Of a stretch of 64,000 bases of DNA, positions 27,614 through 36,640 are shown one piece after another. How positions within the stretch are numbered: the stretch's first letter is position 1; every line of letters begins with the position of its first letter. The DNA is from JBCCGG01 sp039029395 (GTDB lineage: Bacteria; Pseudomonadota; Alphaproteobacteria; Kiloniellales; JAKSDN01): NCBI GenBank assembly GCA_039029395.1, contig JBCCGG010000009.1:62001-126000 (forward strand), written 5' to 3'. Position numbers and translations under genes: made by a program. The notes under the pieces are model-generated. The model worked only from the letters and a program-made list of their open reading frames with translations, was not told the origin of the DNA and did not search any database.

Positions 27614-29107
27614 TTATGCCCCCAAATAGCGAGTCTTTAAATGGGTCTTGAACACCTCCGGGTCCAGCTCCTTGCCGGTCGCTTCCACCATCAGCGCCGG
27701 GCCGTCGAGGAGCGAGCCCTTGGCGTGGACGTTCTCGGCAAGCCAGGCCATCAGCGGGCGGAAGTCGCCCTTTGCGATCGCCTCGGGGATCTCCGGGCGG
27801 GCAGCCTTGGCGGCGGCGAAGAACTGCGCGGCCGTCATGGCGCCAAGGGTGTAGGTCGGGAAGTATCCGAACAGACCGTCGTACCAGTGGATGTCCTGCA
27901 GGCAGCCGATGCCGTCGTCCGGCGGGGTGATGCCGAGCAGACCCTCGATCGCCTCGTTGAAGGCGCCGGGCAGATCCTCGGGCAAAAGATCGCCGGCGAT
28001 CATCGCCTGCTCCAGGCGGCTGCGCAGGATAATGTGTGCCGGGTAGGTGACCTCGTCGGCGTCGACCCGGATGAAATCGGGCTTCACCTGGGTCGCCAGG
28101 GCGAGCAGGTTGTCGGCTTGCCAGGCAGGGCCTTGGCCGCCGAAGGCGTCGCGCGCCAAGGGCGCCATGAAATTGATGAACTGGGCGCTGCGGCAGGCCT
28201 GCATCTCGACCAAGAGGGATTGGCTCTCGTGGAACGCCATGCCGCGCGCCGCGCCGACCGGCTGCAGGCGCCATTTGGCCGGCAGGCCGCGCTCGTAGAG
28301 CGCGTGGCCGGTCTCGTGCAGCACGCCCATCATGGCCTTGGCGAAGTCGCCTTCGTCATAACGAGTGGTGATGCGCACGTCGTCGGGCACGCCGCCGCAG
28401 AAAGGATGGAGCGAGACGTCGAGCCGGCCGTGCTCGAAATCGAAGCCGACCGCCGCCATCAGCTTGCGGCCGAGCGCCTCCTGCTTGTCGAGCGGGAAGG
28501 GCCCGGCGGGCGCGAGCGGGGCCGGCCGGGCGGCCTGACGCTCCAGAACCTCGCCCAGGAAGCCCGGCAGGAAGGCGGCCAGCGCGTCGAACAGCGCGTT
28601 GATGCGCGCTGCGCTGGCGCCCGGCTCGTACTCGTCGAGCAAGGCGTCGTAGGGCGCGCAGCCGAGCGCCTCGGCCTTGGCCTGTGCGCTTTGCCGGACC
28701 AGGGCGAGAGATTCTTTGAGGGCCGGCAGGACGGCAGCGAAGTCGGTCGCCGGACGGGCTTCGCGCCAGACCATCTCGCAGCGCCGGTTCGCGCGCGCCA
28801 GGGCGTCGACCAGGTCGCTTTCCAGTGCCGTGGCATGGCGCCAGTCCCGGCGCATCTCGCGCAGGTTGGCCTGCTGCCAGGCATCGAGCTGGGCGCCGTT
28901 GCCGTCGGCGTCGGCCAGCAGGTCACTCAGGGCCGGATCGGTCAACAGCTCGTGGCTGGTTACCTCGAGCGCCGCCAACTGCTCGGTGCGCGCCTGGGCG
29001 CCGCCTGTCGGCATCATGGTCGACATGTCCCACTGCAGCACACCGGCCGCCTCGCGCAGGGCGTTGATCCTCTGAAAGCGGCTCTCGAGCGATTGATAGG
29101 CGGTCAT
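27614..29107 (-). CDS. M32 carboxypeptidase (thermostable carboxypeptidase Taq family)
   Basis: 497 aa cytoplasmic metallocarboxypeptidase that removes C-terminal residues from peptides. The zinc motif HExxH is HETGH near residue 265 in GVLHETGHALYERG. Also visible are the DVRITTRY motif just before it, HESQSLLVE as third-ligand region, and HWYDGLFGYFPTYTLG near residue 405. Full family length. ATG start. Followed by the 79-aa gene. Confidence 0.96.
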   Translation of the reverse strand: MTAYQSLESRFQRINALREAAGVLQWDMSTMMPTGGAQARTEQLAALEVTSHELLTDPALSDLLADADGNGAQLDAWQQANLREMRRDWRHATALESDLVDALARANRRCEMVWREARPATDFAAVLPALKESLALVRQSAQAKAEALGCAPYDALLDEYEPGASAARINALFDALAAFLPGFLGEVLERQAARPAPLAPAGPFPLDKQEALGRKLMAAVGFDFEHGRLDVSLHPFCGGVPDDVRITTRYDEGDFAKAMMGVLHETGHALYERGLPAKWRLQPVGAARGMAFHESQSLLVEMQACRSAQFINFMAPLARDAFGGQGPAWQADNLLALATQVKPDFIRVDADEVTYPAHIILRSRLEQAMIAGDLLPEDLPGAFNEAIEGLLGITPPDDGIGCLQDIHWYDGLFGYFPTYTLGAMTAAQFFAAAKAARPEIPEAIAKGDFRPLMAWLAENVHAKGSLLDGPALMVEATGKELDPEVFKTHLKTRYLGA

Positions 29108-29207
29108 GGGGAACTCCGAAGCTTAGGGTCAGCCTCTACTTAAAGTCTCGCGCGGGCGAATTCCAGGGTGCCGGAGATTAAGCTTTGGGAAGCAGAACCT
29201 ATGGGGG

Positions 29208-29225
29208 ATCGAGTGCGATCTCGAT
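29208..29225. promoter_or_regulatory. Dyad in the gap before the membrane protein gene
   Basis: ATCGAG and CTCGAT form 6-base arms around TGCGAT in the 208-base divergent gap between the carboxypeptidase and membrane-protein genes. Possible operator; nothing else is evident in this gap. Confidence 0.25.
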
Positions 29226-29315
29226 GCAACGGTTCATTTAACGGCCCCTTAAGACCACCGGTAGATAATGATGTCATGTTTCTACCATGAATGTCTTGCG
29301 TGGAGTATGAAGGTC

Positions 29316-30212
29316 ATGGCCGATGACTCAATCCGCCACCTGCCGTTCGGGTCCACGCTGAGCGCGGTGACCGGGGCCATCTGGTCGATGAAGTGGCTCT
29401 ACGTGGCCTTGGTGCTGCTGATCACCCTGCCTTGGGGTCTGGCCACCGGGTTTGGTCTGTTCGAGCCATTGTTTGCGCTTCAGTCCATGGACCCCGAGAC
29501 CGATCCCGCGGTGTTTTGGGCCGAGTTTCCCCTTGGGCTGCTGATCATAACCTTCATGGGCTCCCTGTTCACGGGATGGGTTTTCGCGGTCGTCTGGACG
29601 CGCACGCTTCTGCTCGGGCCGCGCGATGCGCTTCGCATTGGTCTGGGCGAGGGCCTTGTCATGCTCGGCCGCTTCGCCGTCGGCGGGCTCGCCGTTGGGA
29701 TCGGCGCGATGCTGCTGCTTGTGCTGGCCTTGTGCCTAATTCTCCTAGTTTTGCTTCCCCTGTGCAGCGTCATCGGCCTGCCGGATGCGCTGCTCTCGAC
29801 GTTGGGCTTTGGCATTGGGGTGCTTGTCGGCTATCTCGTGCCGATGGCCTTTCTCGCCAGGACGTTCTTGATCTTTCCGGCCATCGCGGTCGGCCAACGG
29901 ATGAGCCTGATCGACTCTTGGGCTGCGATGAAGGGCTCGACATTCTCCGTGGTCGCCGTCACGACGATCTTCTTTCTCGCCGCCGGCGCGCTGTCCTCCG
30001 GAATTCAGCTCGTCGTCTTCGGATTGCTTGGCATTGACTTTTTTGACCCGGCCCAGAGCGCAGCCGCGCAGAGCCATTGGGTGATCGGTTATCTCCTTGG
30101 GCCGATCAACTGGCTTCCAGCGGCCGTGTTCTGGGCGGTGGCGGCGCTCGCCTATCAGACCCTTTCGCCCGACGATCAGCCGAGCGACCTGGCCGAATCC
30201 GTGCCCGGCTAA
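29316..30212 (+). CDS. Multi-pass membrane protein of unknown function (298 aa)
   Basis: Start chosen at the ATG at 29316 (MADDSIRHLPF), preceded by GGAG at 10 bases; an ATG nine bases upstream has the GGAG too close. Six or seven hydrophobic segments at roughly residues 27-50, 68-92, 115-150, 160-195, 210-235 and 255-285. No family motif is recognised. The layout resembles the membrane domains of glycerophosphodiester-phosphodiesterase or YciC-like proteins, but that is a weak impression. Overlaps SURF1 tail to tail by four bases. Confidence 0.75.
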   Translation: MADDSIRHLPFGSTLSAVTGAIWSMKWLYVALVLLITLPWGLATGFGLFEPLFALQSMDPETDPAVFWAEFPLGLLIITFMGSLFTGWVFAVVWTRTLLLGPRDALRIGLGEGLVMLGRFAVGGLAVGIGAMLLLVLALCLILLVLLPLCSVIGLPDALLSTLGFGIGVLVGYLVPMAFLARTFLIFPAIAVGQRMSLIDSWAAMKGSTFSVVAVTTIFFLAAGALSSGIQLVVFGLLGIDFFDPAQSAAAQSHWVIGYLLGPINWLPAAVFWAVAALAYQTLSPDDQPSDLAESVPG

Positions 30213-30919
30213 GGGCTCTTCTTGAGCAGCACCAGGGCTGCGATGATGAGCAGCGCGCCGGCCAGGCCGAACCAGGTCAGCGCGTATCCCAGGTGGTCGT
30301 TCGGTAGATCGACCTGGATCGCCCGGCCGATCGGCAGGCCGCCGGGGTTGGGCTGGGGCCCGGCGATCAAATAGACCTCGGTGATCGGGTTCTCCAGATC
30401 GGCCGCCGCCGCCATGGCGGCCAGGTCGGTCCAGAGCCAGATGTTCTCGTCCGGCTGGTTGGCCGGGCGAAACATGTCCAGGCCGCCCCAGCCGCCGCGC
30501 CGAAGCGCCCCCTCGAGCCTGACCTCGCCTTCGATCTGGCCCTCGGCCCGGGTCGCCGGGTCGCGCGCCCCTTTGGGCGCCCAGCCCCGGTCGACCAGCA
30601 GCGTGCGGCCGTCGGGCAGCACTAGAGGCGTCACCACGTGCAGGCCGACCTCGCCCTTGCGCGGGCGGCCGTCCAGATAGAGCTCCCGGTCGTGCAGGAA
30701 GGTGCCCTCTAGGGCAATGCGCCGGTAGTCGAGCTGGTCGTCGGGACGGAAGCTGTCGGGCAGGGCGGCCGGCGGCAGCTGGGCCTGGGCAATCCGCTCG
30801 TCAATCAGCGCCTGCTTCCATTCCAGGCGTTGAAGCTGCCAGAACCCGAGGCCGACCAAAACGGCAAAGGCAAAGGCCACGACAAGCGCGGCCCAAAGTC
30901 CACGGCGGCGCCTAATCAT
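30209..30919 (-). CDS. SURF1 family cytochrome oxidase assembly protein
   Basis: 236 aa with one membrane helix at each end (about 8-25 and 212-232) and a periplasmic domain between, the SURF1 plan. Family motifs: LGFWQLQRLEWKQALI, LYLDGRP, LLVDRGWAP and the C-terminal NDHLGYALTWFGLA. It takes part in delivery of heme a to subunit I. Overlaps the DUF983 gene by eight bases and ends the oxidase cluster. Confidence 0.95.
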   Translation of the reverse strand: MIRRRRGLWAALVVAFAFAVLVGLGFWQLQRLEWKQALIDERIAQAQLPPAALPDSFRPDDQLDYRRIALEGTFLHDRELYLDGRPRKGEVGLHVVTPLVLPDGRTLLVDRGWAPKGARDPATRAEGQIEGEVRLEGALRRGGWGGLDMFRPANQPDENIWLWTDLAAMAAAADLENPITEVYLIAGPQPNPGGLPIGRAIQVDLPNDHLGYALTWFGLAGALLIIAALVLLKKSP

Positions 30920-31295
30920 AGCTTTGGGTGCCGGAATCGCTGGCTTTATGGTGGAACTGCAAGGCGATCATCAGGCCCTTCAGTGGACGTAGCAGGCCGA
31001 GCGCGCCGATCAGGATGACCGCCGGCCAAATCGCCACATGGAGCCAGTAGGGCGGGGCGAAGGCAGCCTCGAACAAGAGCGCGAGCGGCACCACCAGGAA
31101 GCCAAGGATGAAGATGATGAAGACCGCCGGCCCGTCGCCGCTGTCCGCCTTGCGCAGGTCCAGCCCGCACTGGTCGCAGCGCTCGCGGACCGTCAGATAG
31201 CCCGCAAACAGCCGGCCCTTGCCGCAGCGCGGGCAGCGGCACTGAAGCCCGGCGGAGACTGGCGAGACCTTCCCGTAATCGGGCGCTTGGGCCAC
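30912..31295 (-). CDS. DUF983 membrane protein
   Basis: 127 aa. Two CxxC knuckles in the first third (CRCPRCGKGRLF and CDQCGLDL) are followed by two membrane helices (about 58-80 and 83-105). This pairing defines DUF983, found regularly between coxC and SURF1 in alphaproteobacteria. The zinc-ribbon-like part suggests a metal or assembly role in oxidase biogenesis, which is inference from position. Confidence 0.93.
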   Translation of the reverse strand: MAQAPDYGKVSPVSAGLQCRCPRCGKGRLFAGYLTVRERCDQCGLDLRKADSGDGPAVFIIFILGFLVVPLALLFEAAFAPPYWLHVAIWPAVILIGALGLLRPLKGLMIALQFHHKASDSGTQSYD

Positions 31296-31321
31296 CCAGC
31301 CTCCTTATCTCGCGGGTGCGG

Positions 31322-32131
31322 TCAGGCGCTGACGAAGTAGACGAAGGTGAAGAGGAACAGCCACACCACGTCGACGAAGTGCCAGTACCAAGCGGCCGCC
31401 TCGAAGCCGAAGTGGTGGTCCGGCTTGAAATGCCCGATCCAGGCCCGGTAGAGGCAGACGATCAGGAAGATCGTGCCGACCAGCACGTGGAAGCCGTGGA
31501 ACCCGGTCGCCATGTAGAAGGTCGAGGGGTAGATGCCCTCGGTGAAGCCGAAGGCGGCGTGGGCGTACTCGAAGACCTGCAGGCAGGTGAAGAGGATGCC
31601 CAGGATCACGGTCAGGATCAGCGCGCGCACGGTGGTCTTCTGGTCGCCCTCGCGCAGGGCATGGTGGGCCCAGGTCACGGTGACGCCGGAGAGCAGCAGC
31701 ACCAGGGTGTTGAGGAAGGGCACGTCCCAGGGATCGAAGACCTCGATGCCCTTGGGCGGCCACATGAAGCCGGTCGCCTCCTTGGGATAGAGCCAGGCGT
31801 CGAAGTAGGCCCAGAAGAAAGCGGCGAAGAACATCACCTCCGAGGCGATGAAGAGCACCATGCCGTAGCGCAGGCCGAGCTGCACGACCGGCGTGTGGTG
31901 GCCCTGGTAGACCGCCTCGCGCACAACGTCGCGCCACCAGAGGAACATGGTGAGCAGCACCAACAACAAGCCGATCGGCACGAAGATCGCGGTCACGTCG
32001 TGCATGTAGAGCACCGCGCCGAGCGCCAGCACGCCGGCCGCCACCGCGCCGACCAGAGGCCAGATGCTGGGGTCGACCAGGTGGTAGGGATGCTGTTGGC
32101 CTTCGTGATGCTGTGCGTCAGCTTCGCTCAT
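31322..32131 (-). CDS. coxC: Cytochrome c oxidase subunit III
   Basis: 269 aa, seven membrane helices expected. Visible family parts are HPYHLVDPSIWPLVGAV at the N-terminus, SEVMFFAAFFWAYFDAWL near residue 95, HHALREGD and FHVLVGTIFLIVCLYRA near residue 200, and the C-terminal YWHFVDVVWLFLFTFVYF. It stabilises the aa3 oxidase and the proton-uptake D path. Between ctaG and DUF983. Confidence 0.98.
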   Translation of the reverse strand: MSEADAQHHEGQQHPYHLVDPSIWPLVGAVAAGVLALGAVLYMHDVTAIFVPIGLLLVLLTMFLWWRDVVREAVYQGHHTPVVQLGLRYGMVLFIASEVMFFAAFFWAYFDAWLYPKEATGFMWPPKGIEVFDPWDVPFLNTLVLLLSGVTVTWAHHALREGDQKTTVRALILTVILGILFTCLQVFEYAHAAFGFTEGIYPSTFYMATGFHGFHVLVGTIFLIVCLYRAWIGHFKPDHHFGFEAAAWYWHFVDVVWLFLFTFVYFVSA

Positions 32132-32180
32132 CTTGTAACCCCCTCACATAACCTCGGCTTTCGTTCGGCAGCCGGTGCCG

Positions 32181-32753
32181 TCATTGGTTCAGGCGCGCCT
32201 CGGACACTTCCTCGTCCGGGACTTCGAAAAAGGTGTAGGACAGCGTGATGGTCATCACGTCGGCCAGGTTGGGATCCTCCACGATCGACGGATCGATGAA
32301 GTAGGAGACCGGCATCTGGACGCTCTCGCCCGGCGCTAGGCGCTGCTCGGTGAAGCAGAAGCATTCGATCTTGCTGAAGTAGGGCCCGGCCTTTAGCGGC
32401 GTCACGTTGAAGCTCGCGGTGCCGACAACGGTCCGGTCCGAGAGATTCTCCGCCCGGTAGAAGGCGAGGCCCTGCTCGCCGACCTTGAGGCTGACCTGGC
32501 GCTGCTCGGGCTGGAAGGCCCAGGGCACGTCGGGCGAAACGTCGGCGTTGAAGCGCACCTTCATGACCCGCTCGCCGACGGTCTCGGGCGCCGCCTCGGC
32601 CACCTGGGTGGTGCCGCCGTAGCCGGTCACCTGGCAGAACAGCTGATAGAGCGGCACCGCGGCGAAGGAGAGGCCGATCATGGCGCAGACCAGGCCGGCC
32701 AGGGAGACCGCCAGTGTGGCGTTGCGTCGTTTATCGCGCCGAGGTTCGCTCAT
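32181..32753 (-). CDS. ctaG: Cytochrome c oxidase assembly protein CtaG/Cox11
   Basis: 190 aa copper chaperone that inserts CuB into subunit I. One N-terminal membrane helix (about 13-35) and a periplasmic immunoglobulin-like domain with the copper-binding motif CFCFTEQ near residue 130. The sequence AAVPLYQLFCQVTGYGGTTQ at the end of the helix is diagnostic of Cox11. It starts six bases after the small coxF-like gene. Confidence 0.97.
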   Translation of the reverse strand: MSEPRRDKRRNATLAVSLAGLVCAMIGLSFAAVPLYQLFCQVTGYGGTTQVAEAAPETVGERVMKVRFNADVSPDVPWAFQPEQRQVSLKVGEQGLAFYRAENLSDRTVVGTASFNVTPLKAGPYFSKIECFCFTEQRLAPGESVQMPVSYFIDPSIVEDPNLADVMTITLSYTFFEVPDEEVSEARLNQ

Positions 32754-32759
32754 GTCCGC

Positions 32760-32891
32760 TCAAAGTTCTCCCATGCGCACGACGGAGACCAGGTAGATGA
32801 TGACCACGAAGGCGACCAGCGCGCCGGCCAGAAGCCAGTTCTTGACCCTGAGCCGGCGGCCGGCCTCGCGGGACTTGTCGGGCTCTGTCAT
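32760..32891 (-). CDS. CoxF-like small membrane protein (43 aa)
   Basis: Short frame between ctaB (8 bases upstream) and ctaG (6 bases downstream): a basic N-terminus (MTEPDKSREAGRRLR), one helix (about 18-37, WLLAGALVAFVVIIYLVSVV) and the ending RMGEL. Small one-helix genes at exactly this position are common in alphaproteobacterial oxidase clusters and are called CoxF; the exact role is not settled. The ribosome site (GGTGAG) overlaps the ctaB stop. Confidence 0.7.
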   Translation of the reverse strand: MTEPDKSREAGRRLRVKNWLLAGALVAFVVIIYLVSVVRMGEL

Positions 32892-32899
32892 GACCACGC

Positions 32900-33829
32900 T
32901 CACCAGATTGCCCCGCTGCCCCGATCGACGATCAGGAAGGCGAAGAGGGCGAAGAGATAGAGGATCGAATAGGCGAAGAGCTGCTTGGCCGGCCGGTCGC
33001 CCTGGTCGCGCTGGACCCTAAGCGCGAGCAGCAGGAATAGGCCGCTCAGCACCGTGGCCGCGGCCCCATAGACGAGACCGGCGGCGCCCAGCAAGGTGGG
33101 CAACAGGGAGATCGGCGCGAGCGCCAGGCTATAGAGCAGAATCTGGCGCCGGGTGGTCTTGCGCCCGGCGACCACGGGCAGCATGGGCACGCCGGCCTTG
33201 GCGTAGTCGCCGTCCCGGTAGAGCGCCAGCGCCCAGAAGTGGGGCGGCGTCCACATGAAGATGATCAGGAAGAGGACGATCGCCTCCAGGCTGACCGTGC
33301 CGGTCACCGCCGCCCAGCCGATCATGGGCGGAAACGCGCCGGCGGCCCCGCCGATCACGATGTTCTGGGGCGTGCGGCGCTTGAGCCACATGGTGTAGAC
33401 GAAGACGTAGAAGCCGTTGGCGAGCGCCAGCAAGCCGGCCGCCACCCAGTTGACCGCCAGCCCCATGAGCATAACCGAGAGCAGGCTCAGAACCACGCCG
33501 AAGGCCAGCGCCTCGGACGGCTCGACCCGCCCCGTGGGGATTGGCCGCCGGGCGGTGCGGCTCATCAGCGCGTCAATGTCCCGATCGTACCACATGTTGA
33601 TCGCGCCGGCCGCGCCCGCGCCGATCGCGATACAGAGCACTGCGACCGTGGCCAGCAGGGGGTGCAAGGCCCCCGGCGCGACGATCAGCCCGGCGAAGCC
33701 GGTGAAGACCACGAGCGACATGACCCTGGGTTTGAGCAGGGCGACGAAATCGGCCGGGCTGGCAACCGCGGTCGGCGCCGAACCGGTCGCGCCTCCAGCT
33801 TCCAGCAGATCGATCGAGGTGTCGCTCAC
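32900..33829 (-). CDS. ctaB: Protoheme IX farnesyltransferase
   Basis: Makes heme O from heme B, the first step toward heme A. 309 aa, UbiA superfamily, about nine helices. The prenyl-diphosphate-binding motif NMWYDRDIDALMSRTARRP lies near residue 83, and the second Asp region DYAKAGVPMLP near residue 208. Located between ctaD and the coxF-like gene, as is usual. Confidence 0.97.
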   Translation of the reverse strand: MSDTSIDLLEAGGATGSAPTAVASPADFVALLKPRVMSLVVFTGFAGLIVAPGALHPLLATVAVLCIAIGAGAAGAINMWYDRDIDALMSRTARRPIPTGRVEPSEALAFGVVLSLLSVMLMGLAVNWVAAGLLALANGFYVFVYTMWLKRRTPQNIVIGGAAGAFPPMIGWAAVTGTVSLEAIVLFLIIFMWTPPHFWALALYRDGDYAKAGVPMLPVVAGRKTTRRQILLYSLALAPISLLPTLLGAAGLVYGAAATVLSGLFLLLALRVQRDQGDRPAKQLFAYSILYLFALFAFLIVDRGSGAIW

Positions 33830-33860
33830 GTCACGGGGTCCTTAAGTTGCCTGCCCGCCG

Positions 33861-35468
33861 CTACTTGATCTGCGGCAGCTCGTTGAAGGTGTGGAACGGC
33901 GGCGGCGAGGACACCGTCCACTCCAGCGAGGTCGCCCCATCGCCCCAGTAGTTGGCCTCGACCCGCTTGCCCTTGGTCAGGGTGTGCCAGACGATCCAAA
34001 CGAAGAGGATCGTCGCCGCGCCCGAGAGGTAGGAGCCGAGCGAGGAGACCATGTTCCAACCGGCATAGGCGTCCGGATAGTCCACATAGCGCCGGGGCAT
34101 GCCGGCAGCGCCCAGGAAGTGCTGGGGGAAGAACGCGATGTTGACGCCGATGAAGGTCAGCCAGAAGTGCACCTTGCCCCAGAATTCCGGGTACTGGCGG
34201 CCGCTCATCTTGCCGATCCAATAGTAGAAGGCGGCGAAAATCCCGAAGACCGCGCCCAGGCTGAGCACGTAATGGAAGTGGGCGACCACGTAGTAGGTGT
34301 CGTGGAACGCCAGATCCATGCCGGCATTGGCCAGCACCACGCCGGTCACCCCGCCGAGCGTGAAGAGGAAGATGAAGCCGATCGCCCAGAGCATCGGCGT
34401 GTCGAAGCGGATCGAGCCGCCCCACATGGTGGCGATCCAGCTGAAGATCTTCACGCCGGTCGGCACCGCGATGATCATGGTGGCCGCCGTGAAGTAGGCC
34501 CGCGTGTCCACATCCAGGCCGACCGTGTACATGTGGTGTGCCCAGACGATGAAGCCGATGAAGCCGATCGAGACCATGGCGTAGGCCATGCCCAGGTAGC
34601 CGAACACCGGCTTGCGGCTGAAGGTCGAGACGATCTGGCTGATGATCCCGAAGGCCGGCAGGATCATGATGTAGACCTCGGGGTGGCCGAAGAACCAGAA
34701 GAGATGCTGGAACAGGATCGGATCGCCGCCGCCGGCCGCGTCGAAGAAGGTGGTGCCGAAGTTGCGGTCGGTCAGCAGCATGGTGATCGCGCCGCCCAGG
34801 ACCGGCAGGGACAGGAGTAGCAGGAACGCGGTCAGCAGGATCGACCAGACGAAGAGCGGCATCTTGTGCAGGGTCATGCCCGGCGCGCGCATGTTGAAGA
34901 TCGTCGTGATGAAGTTGATCGCGCCCAAAATCGACGAGGCGCCGGCCAGATGGAGCGAGAAGATCGCCATGTCGACCGAGGCGCCCGGTTGTCCGATCGC
35001 CGAGGACAAGGGCGGATAAACCGTCCAGCCGGTGCCAGCCCCGCTGCCCACGAAGGCCGAGCCCAGGAGGAGCAGGAAGGAGGGCACCAGAAGCCAGAAG
35101 GAGATGTTGTTCATGCGCGGGAAGGCCATGTCCGGCGCGCCGATCATGAGCGGCACGATCCAGTTGCCGAAGCCGCCGATCAAGGCCGGCATGACCACGA
35201 AGAACACCATGATCAGGCCGTGTGCCGTGATGAAGACGTTCCAAGCCTGGCCGTCGGGCGATCCGTCGTTGAGGAACCATTGGACGCCCGGCTCCATCAA
35301 CTCTACGCGCATGGCGATCGAGAAGAAGCCGCCGATCAGGCCGGCGATGATCGCGAAGCCCAGATAGAGCGTGCCGATGTCCTTGTGGTTGGTCGACATG
35401 AACCAGCGGACGAAGAAGCCCGGCTTGTGGTCGTGGTGCGCGTGGTCGTCCGTCGCGTTGTAGGCCAT
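33861..35468 (-). CDS. ctaD: Cytochrome c oxidase subunit I (aa3 type)
   Basis: 535 aa catalytic subunit with about 12 helices, holding heme a, heme a3 and CuB. Visible: GHPEVYIMILPAFG with the cross-linked His-Tyr pair, WAHHMYTVG with two further CuB histidines, PTGVKIFSW with the K-path lysine, and HFHYVLSLGA with the heme-ligand histidines. N-terminal STNHKDIGTLYL is standard. 23 bases after ctaC. Confidence 0.99.
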   Translation of the reverse strand: MAYNATDDHAHHDHKPGFFVRWFMSTNHKDIGTLYLGFAIIAGLIGGFFSIAMRVELMEPGVQWFLNDGSPDGQAWNVFITAHGLIMVFFVVMPALIGGFGNWIVPLMIGAPDMAFPRMNNISFWLLVPSFLLLLGSAFVGSGAGTGWTVYPPLSSAIGQPGASVDMAIFSLHLAGASSILGAINFITTIFNMRAPGMTLHKMPLFVWSILLTAFLLLLSLPVLGGAITMLLTDRNFGTTFFDAAGGGDPILFQHLFWFFGHPEVYIMILPAFGIISQIVSTFSRKPVFGYLGMAYAMVSIGFIGFIVWAHHMYTVGLDVDTRAYFTAATMIIAVPTGVKIFSWIATMWGGSIRFDTPMLWAIGFIFLFTLGGVTGVVLANAGMDLAFHDTYYVVAHFHYVLSLGAVFGIFAAFYYWIGKMSGRQYPEFWGKVHFWLTFIGVNIAFFPQHFLGAAGMPRRYVDYPDAYAGWNMVSSLGSYLSGAATILFVWIVWHTLTKGKRVEANYWGDGATSLEWTVSSPPPFHTFNELPQIK

Positions 35469-35491
35469 GGGTTGTCTCGTCCTCTCAGGTA

Positions 35492-36367
35492 CTATTCGCT
35501 ACGCTCGGCCAGCTGGACCGGCTGCTCGGGGCTTTCGGCTGGCGCGGCCGGCTCCTCGACCCGGGCGTACTCCTCCTGGGCCTGCTTGACCCACTCGTCG
35601 TAATCCGCCTTGGAGACCACCTTGAGCATGATCGGCATGTAGGAGTGGTCGGTGCCGCAAAGCTCGGAGCATTGGCCGTAGTAGATGCCGGTCTCGGTCG
35701 CCTGGACCCAGGTCTCGTTGATCCGGCCCGGCACCGCGTCGAGCTTGAGGCCCATGGACGGCATGGCGAAGGCGTGCAGCACATCGCTCGCCGTGATCAG
35801 GAGGCGCACCGGGGTGTCGACCGGGATCACCATGGCGGTATCGGTTTGTAGCAGGCGTGGCTCGCCGGGCTTCAGGTCGCCGTCGGCCACCATGTAGGAA
35901 TCGAAGATGAAGTTGCCGTTGTCCGGGTACTCGTAGGACCAGTACCACTGGCGCCCGATCGCCTTGACGGTCAGCTCCGCGTCCGGGTTGCTATCGGCGA
36001 AATAGAGCAGCTTGAAGGAGGGAATCGCGACCAGTACCAGGATCACCGCCGGCACCACGGTCCAGATCACCTCGATCAGGGTGTTGTGGGTGGTGCGCGA
36101 GGGGTTGGGATTCTTGGTCTCCGAGAAGCGCCACATGACGTAGACCAGAAGCGCCAGGACGAAGATCACGATGACGCTGATCAGGATGAACAGCCAGTCG
36201 TTGAAGGTCGTGATCCGCTCCATGGTCGGCGAATAGGCCTTCTGAAAGCCGGTTTGCCAATCATAGGGCAAGCCCTCGCCGGCGATCGCCACGACGGGCA
36301 GCAGGCCAAGGCTCAAGACGGCGCCAAACAGCCCCGCCACGAAGGACAGACATCGAGTGATGGTCAT
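35492..36367 (-). CDS. ctaC: Cytochrome c oxidase subunit II
   Basis: 291 aa from the ATG at 36367; upstream frame extension is rejected because the signal peptide starts here (about residues 1-29, ending VAIAGE). Two membrane helices (about 52-72 and 95-118) precede the cupredoxin domain. The CuA site is C-SEL-C-GTD-H-SY-M near residue 240. The aromatic electron-entry patch is QWYWSYEYP. The C-terminal tail is Pro/Glu-rich. First gene of the oxidase cluster. Confidence 0.98.
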   Translation of the reverse strand: MTITRCLSFVAGLFGAVLSLGLLPVVAIAGEGLPYDWQTGFQKAYSPTMERITTFNDWLFILISVIVIFVLALLVYVMWRFSETKNPNPSRTTHNTLIEVIWTVVPAVILVLVAIPSFKLLYFADSNPDAELTVKAIGRQWYWSYEYPDNGNFIFDSYMVADGDLKPGEPRLLQTDTAMVIPVDTPVRLLITASDVLHAFAMPSMGLKLDAVPGRINETWVQATETGIYYGQCSELCGTDHSYMPIMLKVVSKADYDEWVKQAQEEYARVEEPAAPAESPEQPVQLAERSE

Positions 36368-36394
36368 GCTTTTCCGCTTCCCCTTCCGCAGCAC

Positions 36395-36517
36395 CACAAG
36401 CCCGTGCGCGACAGGCCCCCAAACAAACCGGCCTGATCGAGCCCCTGACAGGCCGTGCCGGCACCTTCTAACAGGCCGAAAGTAACCCAAGACGCGAGGC
36501 CTCACAAGCCCGTGCGC
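36395..36517. repeat. 15-bp direct repeat upstream of ctaC
   Basis: CACAAGCCCGTGCGC occurs at 36395-36409 and again, without change, at 36503-36517, in the region before the ctaC start. The 108-base distance and the location suggest paired regulatory sites or a small duplication. The rest of this 270-base gap shows no gene. Confidence 0.5.
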
Positions 36518-36640
36518 CGCTTGGTCTGGCGATCTTCGAGGACCCTGGATGGGCGCTCGATTCCGGGGAATCTGGGAAATCACGCCTGCCCGGGCGTGCC
36601 GTTAAGGATTTGGAGAAACCTCCTGGGCAGACTGTGCGCG

